NCBI RefSeq assembly: GCF_000741705.1 | Contig: NZ_JGZI01000009.1 | Location: forward strand, 434,001-498,000 | From: Bifidobacterium psychraerophilum | GTDB taxonomy: Bacteria > Actinomycetota > Actinomycetes > Actinomycetales > Bifidobacteriaceae | DNA length: 64,000 nucleotides | Direction: 5' to 3' | Shown here: piece by piece, positions 9,484-18,900 of the stretch | Layout of the letters: each line of letters starts with the position of its first letter | Position numbering within the stretch: position 1 is the first letter of the stretch | Notes under the pieces: generated by a model | The model's database searches: none | Told to the model about the DNA's origin: nothing | The model's input: only the letters and a program-made list of their open reading frames with translations | Position numbers and translations under genes: made by a program

Positions 9484-10581
9484 ATGGCATATTCCGCAGA
9501 TATCAAAGCGATGATCGGAGCCGTACGCTCATGCCTGGAACAGCGGGGCATAACACGGCAGTCCGAGCGTTTCATCAGTCATGGTCTGCACGAGGCCGAT
9601 CAGAACAGCCCCCTGATACTCGTGGCATGCTCAGGTGGCAGGGATTCCATGGCGCTCGTCTCGATCGCGCACACGGTCTGTGGCATGCTCGGTCTTCGCT
9701 GCGGTGCCATCATCGTCGACCACGCATTATTCCCCACCTCGGCCGAAGTCGCACAGGAGGCGGCCGGACGTTGCGCCGAAATCGGTGTCCGGACCGTGGA
9801 GGTGCGGCGGATAAGCGTCGAACGCGGCAGAGCGGGAATCGAGGCAGCGGCACGCGAAGCGCGATACGCCGCGATCTGCGATGCGGCCCGTGAGCTCGAC
9901 GCGGCGCTGGTGCTGCTCGCCCACACGCAGGACGACCAGGCGGAAACCGTGCTGATGGGTCTGCTCAGAGGAGGGGGTCTTGATGCGCTCGCAGGCATGC
10001 CCAAGCTCATGTGTCGTGAGGGGGTTTCATTTGCACGTCCGTTGCTGGCATTCAGCAGGGAACAGACGACACAGGCCTGCCGGGATCTGGGCATCGGGTG
10101 GTGGGACGACCCGAGCAACGGTGAGGGGACTGAGGGGTCCCTGGATGCGGGATACCCGCTCAGATCGCGTGTGAGACATGATCTGATCCCGATGATCGAC
10201 GCCTTCGTCGGTGCGAGGATCGCCCCGTCGCTCGCCGCAGGAGCGCAGTCTGCGGCATTGGACGCCGATTTCCTTGATGATCAGACCGAGGGTTTGTTCC
10301 GGCGTGTTGTCAATACCGGACGCGACGCGGAGGGGGAGGCCCTGGTGCGTGTTGACGCCCATCAGCTCGCCGCATCACACCCGGCCATAAGGCTCAGGGT
10401 GTTCTCGCGATGCCTGGAAACACTGGGTTTGCCCACCGCGCGCAAACAGATCGAAGCGCTCGATCACTGTACGGTCAGCTGGCATGGGCAGGGTCCCATA
10501 GCCTTGTCCAGCGGGTATTCAGCATCCAGACAGGGGCACGTCATTCTCATATGCAAAGATGGTGGGCATGCAAATCGCTGA
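9484..10581 (+). CDS. tilS: tRNA(Ile)-lysidine synthase
   Basis: TilS converts the wobble cytidine of the CAT-anticodon isoleucine tRNA to lysidine using lysine and ATP, switching decoding from AUG to AUA. The protein has 365 aa. The ATP-pyrophosphatase P-loop CSGGRDSMAL is near residue 45, followed by DHALF and HTQDDQAETVLM, all diagnostic of the N-type ATPase domain. An in-frame extension back to 9421 lies inside dacB, so the ATG at 9484 is used. Its 3' end overlaps the start of hpt, a pairing widespread in bacteria. A tRNA with a CAT anticodon occurs elsewhere in this window (25039-25112). Confidence 0.93.
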   Translation: MAYSADIKAMIGAVRSCLEQRGITRQSERFISHGLHEADQNSPLILVACSGGRDSMALVSIAHTVCGMLGLRCGAIIVDHALFPTSAEVAQEAAGRCAEIGVRTVEVRRISVERGRAGIEAAAREARYAAICDAARELDAALVLLAHTQDDQAETVLMGLLRGGGLDALAGMPKLMCREGVSFARPLLAFSREQTTQACRDLGIGWWDDPSNGEGTEGSLDAGYPLRSRVRHDLIPMIDAFVGARIAPSLAAGAQSAALDADFLDDQTEGLFRRVVNTGRDAEGEALVRVDAHQLAASHPAIRLRVFSRCLETLGLPTARKQIEALDHCTVSWHGQGPIALSSGYSASRQGHVILICKDGGHANR

Positions 10582-11131
10582 TATTCAATCGGATATTGAC
10601 CACGAGTTGGTTTCGAAGCAACAAATCGACGCGAAGATCAAATCAGTAGCCAAACAAGTAAGTATCGATTATGCCGACGAGCCACCGCTGTTGGTGGCCG
10701 TGCTCAAGGGGGCGGTGAATACCCTGACCGCTTTTTCGCAAGCCCTGAGCATCCCGGTGCAGATGGATTTCATGAGTCTTTCCAGCTACGGGAATGGGAC
10801 CGAAAGCACTGGAACCATTACCGTTCGTCAGGATCTGAGCGTTGATGTTCGCGGCAGGCACATTCTCATAGTCGAGGATATTGTTGATTCAGGCCGGACG
10901 TTGAATTGGCTTATGGGTGAGCTGAGAGATAGAGGAGCGGCTTCGGTGGAGGTCTTCGCCTTATTGGAGAAGCCTGCGCGGCGTGAAGTCGAATTTGATG
11001 TGAAGTACCGGGGTTTCGAGATTCCGGACGAGTTCGTGGTGGGATTCGGCTTGGATTACTGCGAAGAGTACAGGAATCTTGATTCCATAGCGGTGCTTAA
11101 ACCACAGGTGTATCAAGGAGAACATGCATGA
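10559..11131 (+). CDS. hpt: hypoxanthine phosphoribosyltransferase
   Basis: This is a purine salvage enzyme making IMP/GMP from hypoxanthine/guanine and PRPP. It has 190 aa from the first ATG, or 187 from the ATG at 10568. Neither start has a good ribosome-binding site, which suits translational coupling to tilS, whose stop is at 10579-10581. The PRPP loop VEDIVDSGRTL (about residue 103) and the flexible-loop segment FMSLSSYGNG identify it. The C-terminal FVVGFGLDYCEEYRNL is the nucleobase-binding region. It overlaps ftsH by 4 bp. Confidence 0.95.
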   Translation: MVGMQIADIQSDIDHELVSKQQIDAKIKSVAKQVSIDYADEPPLLVAVLKGAVNTLTAFSQALSIPVQMDFMSLSSYGNGTESTGTITVRQDLSVDVRGRHILIVEDIVDSGRTLNWLMGELRDRGAASVEVFALLEKPARREVEFDVKYRGFEIPDEFVVGFGLDYCEEYRNLDSIAVLKPQVYQGEHA

Positions 11132-13212
11132 GCTACCCTCAAGGGCCGCAGCAGCGACCGCCAACAGGCAATGGTGGCAATCGGCCGGGGAACGGCAACA
11201 ATCCCTTCAACAAGCAGGGCGGTAACGACAACGGCCAGATGCCGGCGAACCGACCGTTCTGGCAGATGCCTGTACTCTGGCTCGTCGTGCTGGGCCTGCT
11301 GTTCGCAGTGGCCCTGCAGCTCTTCTCCATGGGAGGGCCGAAGACCATCGACACCAAGGACGGCTTCGATCTGCTGTCCAAAGGTGAGGTGACCTACGCC
11401 GAGATCACCGAAGACAAGCAAGTGGTGACGCTGAAGCTTAAGGACGACTTCACCAAAACCAACCAGAGCACCGGCAAAACCGAGAACATGGGCAAGAACG
11501 TCCAGTTCTACTATGTCTTCGCTCAGGGCGGCCAGGTGGTTCAGGCCATCGACAAGGCGAATCCCTCAGCCGGATTCAATTCGATTGTGCCGCAGACCAG
11601 TATCTGGTCGAGCCTGCTGGTCAGCATGCTTCCTCTGCTCATCATCATGGGTGTCTTCTGGTTCTTCATGAGCCGTATGCAGGGAGGCTCGGGCGGGCTC
11701 TTCGGCATGGGTGGCAAGAAGAACTCGGGCAAGCTGCTCGATGGTAAGACCCCGAAGACCAAATTCGCCGATGTCGCCGGTGAGGCGGCCGCGGTGCAGG
11801 AGGTCGAGGAGATCAAGGACTTCCTCAAGGATCCTTCGAAGTACAAGGCCCTTGGTGCCAGGATCCCCAGGGGTGTGCTGCTGTACGGCCCTCCAGGAAC
11901 AGGTAAGACGCTGCTGGCCAGAGCGATCGCCGGTGAGGCGGCCGTTCCCTTCTACTCGATGGCGGGTTCCGACTTCGTTGAAATGTTCGTCGGACTCGGT
12001 GCCTCCCGTGTGAGGGATCTGTTCGAAGAGGCCAAGAAGACCGCTCCTGCCATCATCTTCATCGATGAGATCGACGCGGTCGGCAGGCGCAGAGGCTCAG
12101 GCATGGGTGGCGGTCATGACGAACGCGAACAGACCCTGAACCAGCTGCTGGTCGAGATGGATGGTTTCGACAACGACACGAACCTGATTATCATCGCGGC
12201 CACCAACCGTCCCGATGTGCTCGATCCGGCCCTGCTGCGTCCTGGCCGCTTCGACCGTCAGGTCGGCGTTGAGGCACCGGACCTTGAAGGCCGTGAGGCG
12301 ATCCTCAAGGTGCACGCCAAGGGCAAGCCTTTCGTCCCGAATGTCGACCTGCATATGGTGGCCGTCAGAACACCCGGCTTCACCGGTGCAGACCTGGCCA
12401 ACGTGCTTAACGAGGCCGCTCTGCTGACGGCCCGCTCCGATGCGCAGCTGATCGACAACCGTGCGATCGACGAGGCCATCGACCGCGTCCAGGCTGGGCC
12501 ACGCCGCCAATCGAAGGGCATGGCGCTCAAGGAACTGCGCAACACGGCATACCACGAGGGTGGGCATGCTCTGGTTGCGGCTGCGCTGCACAACACCGAC
12601 CCGGTCACCAAGGTGACGATTCTTCCACGAGGCCGTGCACTGGGCTACACCGCCGTGATGCCGACCGAGGATCGGTATTCGCAGTCGCGCAATGAGCTGC
12701 TCGACCAGATGGCCTATGCGATGGGTGGCAGGGCCGCGGAGGAGATCGTCTTCCACGATCCGACCACGGGAGCTTCCAACGACATCGAAAAGGCGACGAA
12801 GATCGCCCGCAAGATGGTCGTCGAATTCGGTTTCTCCGCCCGCCTGGGTTCGATCAAATGGGCCGACGACGATGACCAGACCACAGTGATGGATGGTCTT
12901 CAGCCTCGCAAGTACTCGGACGAGACCGCTCGGATCATTGATGACGAGGTGCTTGATCTGGTGGAGAAGGCTCATACCGAGGCCTGGAACATCATCAATG
13001 AGAACCGCCTGGTTCTCGATGAGCTGGTTCGCCAGCTGCTGGTCAAGGAGACCCTGAACGAGAAGGAGCTCAAAGAGGTCTTCAAGGACCTGAGAATGGC
13101 CCCTGAACGCACGGTCTGGCTCTCCAACAGCAACAGGCCTGATTCCGATATCCCTCCGGTCGAGATTCCTGAATCGCTCAAACGCGATGCAGGGTTGCAG
13201 CCGGGAGAGTGA
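11128..13212 (+). CDS. ftsH: ATP-dependent zinc metalloprotease FtsH
   Basis: A membrane-anchored AAA+ protease that degrades misfolded membrane and regulatory proteins, 694 aa. A Gly/Pro/Asn-rich cytoplasmic start is followed by TM1 (about 50-70), a periplasmic-side domain and TM2 (about 160-183). Then come the AAA module with GPPGTGKT (about 254), FIDEID and the SRH arginines ([18 protein letters not shown]), and the peptidase with HEGGH (about 476) and a downstream zinc-ligand region. The C-terminus is complete. It follows hpt with a 4-bp overlap, and its stop overlaps the GTG of the next gene (GTGA). Confidence 0.97.
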   Translation: MSYPQGPQQRPPTGNGGNRPGNGNNPFNKQGGNDNGQMPANRPFWQMPVLWLVVLGLLFAVALQLFSMGGPKTIDTKDGFDLLSKGEVTYAEITEDKQVVTLKLKDDFTKTNQSTGKTENMGKNVQFYYVFAQGGQVVQAIDKANPSAGFNSIVPQTSIWSSLLVSMLPLLIIMGVFWFFMSRMQGGSGGLFGMGGKKNSGKLLDGKTPKTKFADVAGEAAAVQEVEEIKDFLKDPSKYKALGARIPRGVLLYGPPGTGKTLLARAIAGEAAVPFYSMAGSDFVEMFVGLGASRVRDLFEEAKKTAPAIIFIDEIDAVGRRRGSGMGGGHDEREQTLNQLLVEMDGFDNDTNLIIIAATNRPDVLDPALLRPGRFDRQVGVEAPDLEGREAILKVHAKGKPFVPNVDLHMVAVRTPGFTGADLANVLNEAALLTARSDAQLIDNRAIDEAIDRVQAGPRRQSKGMALKELRNTAYHEGGHALVAAALHNTDPVTKVTILPRGRALGYTAVMPTEDRYSQSRNELLDQMAYAMGGRAAEEIVFHDPTTGASNDIEKATKIARKMVVEFGFSARLGSIKWADDDDQTTVMDGLQPRKYSDETARIIDDEVLDLVEKAHTEAWNIINENRLVLDELVRQLLVKETLNEKELKEVFKDLRMAPERTVWLSNSNRPDSDIPPVEIPESLKRDAGLQPGE

Positions 13213-14354
13213 CCTTTGGTCTAGATCAGAGCATGGACGCAATACAACTGACGGGAATCCAGCCAAGTGACGCTGCAATGGGCGGCGGCACGGCGGCTGG
13301 ATTCCCGTCTTTCGAAGCCGATGTCACACTCCATATGGATCTGGCCGAAGCAGGGGCGAGCGGCGACATTACTACGACGGTCGACTACGAGCAGATCGCT
13401 CGTCGGGTGGCTTCGGCCTTGAAGGCCGGTTCGCATGATCTGATCGAATCCGTGGCCCAAAGCGTCGCCGATGCCGTTCTGTTGTCCCATCGGGTGCATG
13501 ACGTGGAGGTAACCGTTCGCCAGCACAGGCATATCTCCGGGGTGAGCTTGGGTGAGGTCGCCGTGGTGGTGAATCGCGCGAATGCCGGATCGGCCCTAGC
13601 ATCCGAGGATGCGGCGTATGCCGACACCCGACTGCCGGAGGGCGGCAAAGCCCCCACGGCCGCTTCCGTGGCCTCAGCCGAGTTGTCCGGACCCGCCCGC
13701 TCCGTGCGGGGCGATGATCCTGGGATGCGGATGTCGGGTGATGGCAGGTATGACGAGGAAGGCGCGCAGGAGGCGCTGCGCAAGGCGGAGCGCCATACAG
13801 CGGTCATCGCGATGAGCGGTGGCGACCGCAGCGTGGCCGAAGGGGCCTTCAGAACAGCCATTGTGATTCTTGACGGGGTGCCGGGGAGCCAGGTGGTCGG
13901 CATCTCCCCGCTGTATTCATATGATGCCGATACCGCGTCTGACTCCGTGCGAACGAGTGCCGTGGTGATTGTGGAATGCGTTGCAGGGCGGCAGGAACTG
14001 CTCAGCATCATGCGATCCATCGAATTCGCCCAAGGTCGGGGCGCTCGGGGGAAGGCTTCTGTGGACACCGCAGCCTCCGGGGATGCAGGTGATGAGGAAG
14101 CCCCCACGAATCAGCATGCGGCATTGGCGCTGTTACGATACGACGAGGAGAGCGCTCTCACCGGGGAACGGCAAGGGCATGGAGATCGTTCCTCGATCCA
14201 TCCCGAAGTGCTGGTGGCGTGGCATGAGCTTGACGAGGAAACGTGGGACCAGCAGACAACATCCTCACTGTCCGAGGATGAATTGAATCATGCGGAGCGT
14301 TACGCCCGCGTGAATAGGATTTCCGATGAGTGGATTCTTGGAGGCATGTCATGA
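13209..14354 (+). CDS. FolB-FolK-like fusion, apparently catalytically eroded
   Basis: Position and layout match the bifunctional dihydroneopterin aldolase/HPPK of bifidobacteria. Residues about 9-125 align to FolB (TTVDYEQIA, DLIESVAQSVAD) and 190-381 to FolK (AVIAMSGGDRS, SPLYSYD, IEFAQGR, IHPEV). Key residues look lost. The FolB HG-x-x-x-x-E block is replaced by MGGGTAAGFPSFEAD. The catalytic Lys position in the KP motif reads VRQHRH. The FolK RTLDLD metal-binding aspartates read QHAALAL. Yet the 381-codon frame is uninterrupted and overlaps ftsH (GTGA) and DUF3180 (ATGTCATGA). An ATG at 13233 is an alternative start. The linker (about 125-190) is low in complexity. folE and folP, which I expect beside these genes in related species, are not here. 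It could be a repurposed non-enzyme or a gene in decay. Confidence 0.7.
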   Translation: MTFGLDQSMDAIQLTGIQPSDAAMGGGTAAGFPSFEADVTLHMDLAEAGASGDITTTVDYEQIARRVASALKAGSHDLIESVAQSVADAVLLSHRVHDVEVTVRQHRHISGVSLGEVAVVVNRANAGSALASEDAAYADTRLPEGGKAPTAASVASAELSGPARSVRGDDPGMRMSGDGRYDEEGAQEALRKAERHTAVIAMSGGDRSVAEGAFRTAIVILDGVPGSQVVGISPLYSYDADTASDSVRTSAVVIVECVAGRQELLSIMRSIEFAQGRGARGKASVDTAASGDAGDEEAPTNQHAALALLRYDEESALTGERQGHGDRSSIHPEVLVAWHELDEETWDQQTTSSLSEDELNHAERYARVNRISDEWILGGMS

Positions 14355-14941
14355 GAGCGCGTCGCACACCCTGGTGGTATTACGTAGTCGCTATTGCGCT
14401 CGGTCTGCTCGCAGGGGCGAGTGTGGTCCGTCTGACGCAAAGCAGTCAGATATCGGTTCTCGGCGCCCCATGGTTCGTCTCCGTGATGCTGCTGCTGGTG
14501 GGTGTGGTGGTGCTGTATATGGCCTGGCAGGTGCACCTGTACGTCAAAGGCACGCGCAGGGAGATGGATTCCGCCAGAGCCGTGAACACCCTGGTGATGG
14601 CGAAGGCACTCGGGCTTGCGGGCGCAGGCCTTCTCGGATGGTACGGCGGACAGATCCTGATGAGTCTGGCTCATGCCGATGCCCCCTTTTATGCGGAGAT
14701 CATCAAGGAATGCCTGTTCAGCGCCGGAGCCGCCCTGGTCGATATGATCATCGGCATCATCTCCGAATGGCTCTGCCAGCTACCGCCGAATCAGGGTCCT
14801 GAGCATCCGAAGATGAAGGAGGCGCAGCGCCGCAAGCGTGCGGCCGGTGCGGTCAATAGTGAGTTTCGAGGTATTGAACAGCCCCGACCAATCAAATCCC
14901 CGCCGCAGGATGCCGCAGGGGGTCACGGCCTTCGACACTGA
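14351..14941 (+). CDS. DUF3180 family membrane protein
   Basis: The product has 196 aa, starting MRARRTPWWYY at the ATG overlapping the folBK-like stop, with GGAGGC 5 nt upstream. Four hydrophobic helices are seen at about residues 9-27, 40-63, 83-103 and 118-142. The C-terminal 45 residues are charged and disordered. Actinobacterial DUF3180 proteins sit directly after folK, and that context is retained here although the folK domain looks inactive. Function unknown. The stop codon lies inside a terminator-like hairpin. Confidence 0.85.
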   Translation: MRARRTPWWYYVVAIALGLLAGASVVRLTQSSQISVLGAPWFVSVMLLLVGVVVLYMAWQVHLYVKGTRREMDSARAVNTLVMAKALGLAGAGLLGWYGGQILMSLAHADAPFYAEIIKECLFSAGAALVDMIIGIISEWLCQLPPNQGPEHPKMKEAQRRKRAAGAVNSEFRGIEQPRPIKSPPQDAAGGHGLRH

Positions 14942-14956
14942 AAGCAGTGTCGAAGG
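14929..14956. terminator. 12-bp hairpin between convergent DUF3180 and tesB
   Basis: A perfect 12-bp stem (14929-14940 with 14945-14956, CCTTCGACACTG arm) has an AAAG loop. It includes the DUF3180 stop codon. There is no T-tract on either side, so it may be a bidirectional, Rho-assisted or RNA-stabilising element. Confidence 0.6.
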
Positions 14957-14976
14957 ATTCAGGTCGAAGGATTCAG
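14949..14976. repeat. 14-bp tandem duplication across the tesB stop
   Basis: GTCGAAGGATTCAG occurs twice head to tail (14949-14962, 14963-14976). The second copy contains the tesB stop codon (14973-14975, read on the minus strand). The first copy overlaps the hairpin arm above. Confidence 0.85.
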
Positions 14977-15890
14977 GCGGCGCTTGGTTGCTGGGGGACG
15001 CGGATCATCGCTTCCTGGGCCATTGCGGCGACCAGCTCGCCATCCTGCGAGTAGACCATCGCTTTGCTCAATCCACGGCCATGCGCCGCGGTCGGCGTAT
15101 CCTGCACATACAGGTGCCATTGGCTCATATCCACGTCGCGGTACCACCACATCGAGTGGTCGAGCGAAGCGAATGAGATGCCGCGTGTGGTCATGCTCAG
15201 CCCGGCCCTGCGCAGCACGGGCTCCATCATGATCTGGTCGCAGCCGAGTGCCAGCATCGCACGGTTCATCATCTGCGATCCATCCGCGCCGCCGTCGGTG
15301 CGCATCCAGACCATCTGCTTCCCGGAATCCTCGGCCACGGCGTGCTTATCGACCCCGAGCAGGATCGAAGGGGTCACATGCCGGATGTCAAAAGGCGATT
15401 TGGTGGCATAGTAATTCGCGAAGGGGGACTGCTCGGCATACGGGGCCATCAGCTCCTTCGCGCTGCTCAGGCCCTCAGGCTCGGGAACATGTTCAGGCAT
15501 CGGGTCGGCGAATTCCACACCCTGCTGATCGGGTACCTGGAAGCTGGCGATGGCGGTGAGAATCGTACCGTCGGACTGCGTCGCATTGACCCTTCTGGCC
15601 GAGAAGGAGCGTCCGTCCCTGAGGTTCTCCACATCGAACAGCACATCCTGATGGATGTCGCCCGCTGCGACGAAGTAGCCATGTATCGAATGGGGGAGCC
15701 GACCTTCGGGTACCGTCTTGCCCGCTGCGATCACCGATTGGGCGATGACCTGCCCGCCATACACCCTTCCGGTCGGGAAGTACAGGCTCTCTCCATTGAT
15801 GTATGTGTGGCTTCGGTATGCTGACGGTTCACCGAGTGTCAACACCTTGACCAAATGCTCCAGAGGAGTCATCGTATCCGCACCTGGCAT
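14973..15890 (-). CDS. tesB: acyl-CoA thioesterase II
   Basis: A double-hotdog thioesterase of 305 aa hydrolysing acyl-CoA to free acid and CoA in the cytosol. The start MPGADTMTPLEH is chosen because AAGGGG lies 5 nt upstream. A much longer frame running back to 16112 would cross the ettA terminator and is rejected. The family-typical GRVYGGQVIAQS and HSIHGYFVAAGD segments mark the first hotdog, and SLDHSMWWYRDVD marks the second, with the Asp/Gln/Thr-type active site. It is preceded by the ettA terminator, so it is a single-gene unit. Confidence 0.92.
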   Translation of the reverse strand: MPGADTMTPLEHLVKVLTLGEPSAYRSHTYINGESLYFPTGRVYGGQVIAQSVIAAGKTVPEGRLPHSIHGYFVAAGDIHQDVLFDVENLRDGRSFSARRVNATQSDGTILTAIASFQVPDQQGVEFADPMPEHVPEPEGLSSAKELMAPYAEQSPFANYYATKSPFDIRHVTPSILLGVDKHAVAEDSGKQMVWMRTDGGADGSQMMNRAMLALGCDQIMMEPVLRRAGLSMTTRGISFASLDHSMWWYRDVDMSQWHLYVQDTPTAAHGRGLSKAMVYSQDGELVAAMAQEAMIRVPQQPSAA

Positions 15891-15969
15891 AGTTCCCCTT
15901 CGTTTATTCCACGCATCAATCCGCGTGGACGACTCATGAGTTCTGTTGAACAGTCTATCGGCTGGACGT

Positions 15970-16021
15970 AAAAAGACCCCTGCGTTTTGTAACGAACAGA
16001 TGTTACTAGGTAAACGCAGGG
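15970..16021 (-). terminator. Rho-independent terminator after ettA
   Basis: Reading the minus strand, CCCTGCGTTT (16021-16012) pairs with AAACGCAGGG (15987-15978) around a 24-nt loop that holds a second small stem (TAAC/GTTA). A run of five T follows (15974-15970). It stands between the ettA stop and the tesB start. Confidence 0.85.
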
Positions 16022-16062
16022 TGACATGCTGACGACGTCCGAGGAGCCGAGGATCCGCGTCC

Positions 16063-17739
16063 TTATCGACGCAGTTTGCGGTGCAGGCGATGAGGCTTGG
16101 ACGCCTCTTCACCCAGGCGGCTGACCTTGTTCTCCTGGTAGGCCTGGAAGTTCCCTTCGAACCAATACCAGTTCGCCGGATCCTCGTCGCTGCCCTCCCA
16201 GGCGAGGATATGCGTCGCGATGCGGTCGAGGAACCATCGGTCGTGGGAGATCACCACCGCGCATCCCGGGAAACCGAGCAGGGCGTTCTCAAGGCTCTCC
16301 AGGGTCTCCACATCAAGGTCGTTGGTGGGCTCATCAAGCAGCAGCAGATTGCCGCCCTGCTTCAGCGTGAGCGCCAGGTTCAGACGGTTGCGTTCACCTC
16401 CGGAAAGCACCCCCGCAGGTTTCTGCTGGTCGGAGCCTTTGAAACCGAAGCTGGCGACGTAGGCACGGGTGGGAACTTCGACGCCTGCGACCTCCATGAA
16501 GTCGAGTCCGTCCGAAACCACCTCCCAGAGGTTCTTGTTCGGATCCAGACCTTCGCGGTTCTGATCGACATAGGAGATTTTGACGGTATCGCCGACCTCC
16601 AGCTTGCCGCTGGTGACCTCCTCGAATCCGACGATCGTCTTGAAGAGGGTGGACTTGCCGACACCGTTCGGCCCGATTACGCCGACGATGCCGTTCCTGG
16701 GCAGGGTGAAGCTCAGATCGTCGATCAGCACACGCTCGCCGAAGGCTTTGTGGATGTGCTCGGCTTCGAGCACCTTCGAACCCAGACGGGGCCCCGGCGG
16801 AATCTGGATCTCGGAGAAATCGAGCTTCTTGTTCTGCCTGGCATCAGATTCCATCTGTTCGTAACGCTCAAGACGGGCCTTGTTCTTCGCCTGACGTGCC
16901 TTGGGGGAGCTGCGCACCCAGTCCAGCTCGGCGTTGAGACGCTTGGAGAGCTTCGCGTCCTTCTGGCCCTGGACCTCAAGACGCTTGGCCTTGGTCTCCA
17001 GATAGGTGGTGTAGTTGCCCTGATAAGGGTAGAGATGGCCGCGATCGACCTCGCAGATCCATTCGGCCACATTGTCAAGGAAATAACGATCGTGGGTGAC
17101 TGCCAGCACCGCACCCTTATAGGTGTGCAGGAACTGCTCAAGCCACAGGATGGATTCGGCGTCCAAATGGTTGGTGGGCTCATCGAGCAGCAGCAGATCG
17201 GGGGCTTCGAGCAGCAGCTTGCACAGTGCGACTCGACGGCGCTCGCCGCCGGAGAGCACGGATACCGGTGTGTCCGAGTCGGGGCACTGCAGGGCGTCCA
17301 TGGCCTGTTCCAGCTGGCTGTCGAGATCCCAGGCGTCGGCCGCGTCGATCTGCTCCTGAAGCCGGCCCATCTCGGCCATCAGCTTGTCGAAGTCGGCATC
17401 GGGATTGGCCATCTCCTCGCCGATCTCGTTGAAACGCCGAATCTTGGCCTTCATCTCGCCGAATGCCTGTTCGATGTTCTCACCGACGGTTTTGTCATCA
17501 TCCAGCGGAGGCTCCTGCTGCAGAATGCCTACGGTGTATCCCGGGGAAAGCTGGGCTTCGCCGTTCGAGACGGTGTCCAGCCCTGCCATGATCTTCAACA
17601 GCGTCGATTTGCCCATGCCATTGGGGCCAACCACACCGATCTTCGCACCGGGAATGAAACTGAGCGTGACGTCGTCGAGAATCACCCGGTCGGCGAAGGC
17701 CTTGCGTGCTTTGATCATTTGGTAGATGAAGTCAGCCAA
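16063..17739 (-). CDS. ettA: energy-dependent translational throttle protein EttA (ABC-F)
   Basis: A soluble tandem ABC ATPase of 558 aa that binds the ribosomal E-site and gates entry into elongation. Two complete nucleotide-binding domains are seen: GPNGMGKST, LSGGERRR, LLLLDEPTNHLD, then GPNGVGKST, LSGGERNR, LLLLDEPTNDLD. Between them lies the arm/linker (LSKRLNAELDWVRSSPKARQAKNKARL) typical of EttA. The start is a TTG (17739-17737, encoding MADFIYQM) with AGGAAC upstream. It is monocistronic and ends in the terminator at 15970-16021. Confidence 0.95.
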   Translation of the reverse strand: MADFIYQMIKARKAFADRVILDDVTLSFIPGAKIGVVGPNGMGKSTLLKIMAGLDTVSNGEAQLSPGYTVGILQQEPPLDDDKTVGENIEQAFGEMKAKIRRFNEIGEEMANPDADFDKLMAEMGRLQEQIDAADAWDLDSQLEQAMDALQCPDSDTPVSVLSGGERRRVALCKLLLEAPDLLLLDEPTNHLDAESILWLEQFLHTYKGAVLAVTHDRYFLDNVAEWICEVDRGHLYPYQGNYTTYLETKAKRLEVQGQKDAKLSKRLNAELDWVRSSPKARQAKNKARLERYEQMESDARQNKKLDFSEIQIPPGPRLGSKVLEAEHIHKAFGERVLIDDLSFTLPRNGIVGVIGPNGVGKSTLFKTIVGFEEVTSGKLEVGDTVKISYVDQNREGLDPNKNLWEVVSDGLDFMEVAGVEVPTRAYVASFGFKGSDQQKPAGVLSGGERNRLNLALTLKQGGNLLLLDEPTNDLDVETLESLENALLGFPGCAVVISHDRWFLDRIATHILAWEGSDEDPANWYWFEGNFQAYQENKVSRLGEEASKPHRLHRKLRR

Positions 17740-17907
17740 CTTGTTCCTGCTCTCACATTGCTTGTTCTTGATTGTCTTTTCTTGAGATTCCCCAACAACA
17801 ATCCTGTCTTGATATCCGCTACAGCTTAGCTGAAATGCTTGACTGCCGCATGGTGTTCACGCAAGGCATCCGGAGCTTCCGCCGGGCCGGGTGAGGGCTG
17901 ACCGGGC

Positions 17908-18900
17908 TTATACGCTTGCCAGCAGATACCTGGGGCGCCCGGTGAGGTCGTCGCCGGTCATGGCATGTGCGAATCCCGTCTTCCAGGCGGCCTCGCGCAG
18001 CGGGCTTCCTTGGGATATGTCGTGTTCCATGACGAGTGCGCCACCAGGTCGCAGCAGCGATACGGCCCTGTGAATAATCGCGTTGGGTATGCGCAGTCCA
18101 TCAGCCGAACCGCCATACAGGGCCATTGCCGGGTCCCAGTTGAGCACTTCCGGCTGTTCGGGCACCTCGGTTTCGGGAATATAGGGAGGGTTCGAGATCA
18201 CCAGGTCGATGGAGCCATCCAACTCGTGGAGCGTGGCGTCATCTGTGGCATCCGCCATAAGGATCCGGTATCGGGTGGGGGAGATGTCCCCTGCCGCGAT
18301 CAGACGGTCACGGTTCCTGGCCGTCCATATGCCGGCGTCGGGACTGGCTTCAACGGCCCAGACCTGCGCTTCGGGAATCTCCTTGCACAGGGAGAGGCCG
18401 ATAGCGCCGCTGCCGGCGCATAGATCCACTATCCTGGGCGCAGCCATCCCGGACTGCCGCAGGAAATCAATGCCGGCCTGCACCACGGTTTCGGTCTCTG
18501 GGCGTGGGATGAACACCCCATTGCCGACCTGGACGTCGATGTATCGGAACCACGTGTGCCCCAGGATGTGTTGCAGCGGTTCTCGTCGCTCCCGTCTGGA
18601 CACCCTTTCGGCCAGGATACCCAGATCGGATGAACGTTGAAGGCCCGTTTCCTCGTGCGCGCCACGATGCGGCGCTTCGGCGAGCGTGGTATTGAGAATC
18701 TCCGCCATGCGGATATCAGAACTCTCAATGCCGAGGCTCTCGGACACCAGCATTCTCGCGTCATGATCGGGAGTTTCGATTCCAGCCCTTCGCAGACGGT
18801 TCTCGATGTCGCGGAGCAAGACGGCAAGCGGCATGGAAAGATTCCATGCCGCTTGCCTGCTCCCGTGCGAGGAGGCTGAAGTCGTGTGGGCCTCGTTCAC
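17908..18900 (-). CDS. prmC: peptide chain release factor N5-glutamine methyltransferase
   Basis: PrmC methylates the GGQ glutamine of RF1/RF2 using S-adenosylmethionine. The product has 330 aa. The SAM-binding [14 protein letters not shown] (about residue 178) and the NPPYIP motif (about 243) define it. The N-terminal helical domain carries a longer than usual insert around [24 protein letters not shown]. It starts with GTG overlapping the prfA stop (GTGA), so modifier and substrate are co-translated. It is followed by about 170 bp before ettA. Confidence 0.95.
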   Translation of the reverse strand: MNEAHTTSASSHGSRQAAWNLSMPLAVLLRDIENRLRRAGIETPDHDARMLVSESLGIESSDIRMAEILNTTLAEAPHRGAHEETGLQRSSDLGILAERVSRRERREPLQHILGHTWFRYIDVQVGNGVFIPRPETETVVQAGIDFLRQSGMAAPRIVDLCAGSGAIGLSLCKEIPEAQVWAVEASPDAGIWTARNRDRLIAAGDISPTRYRILMADATDDATLHELDGSIDLVISNPPYIPETEVPEQPEVLNWDPAMALYGGSADGLRIPNAIIHRAVSLLRPGGALVMEHDISQGSPLREAAWKTGFAHAMTGDDLTGRPRYLLASV

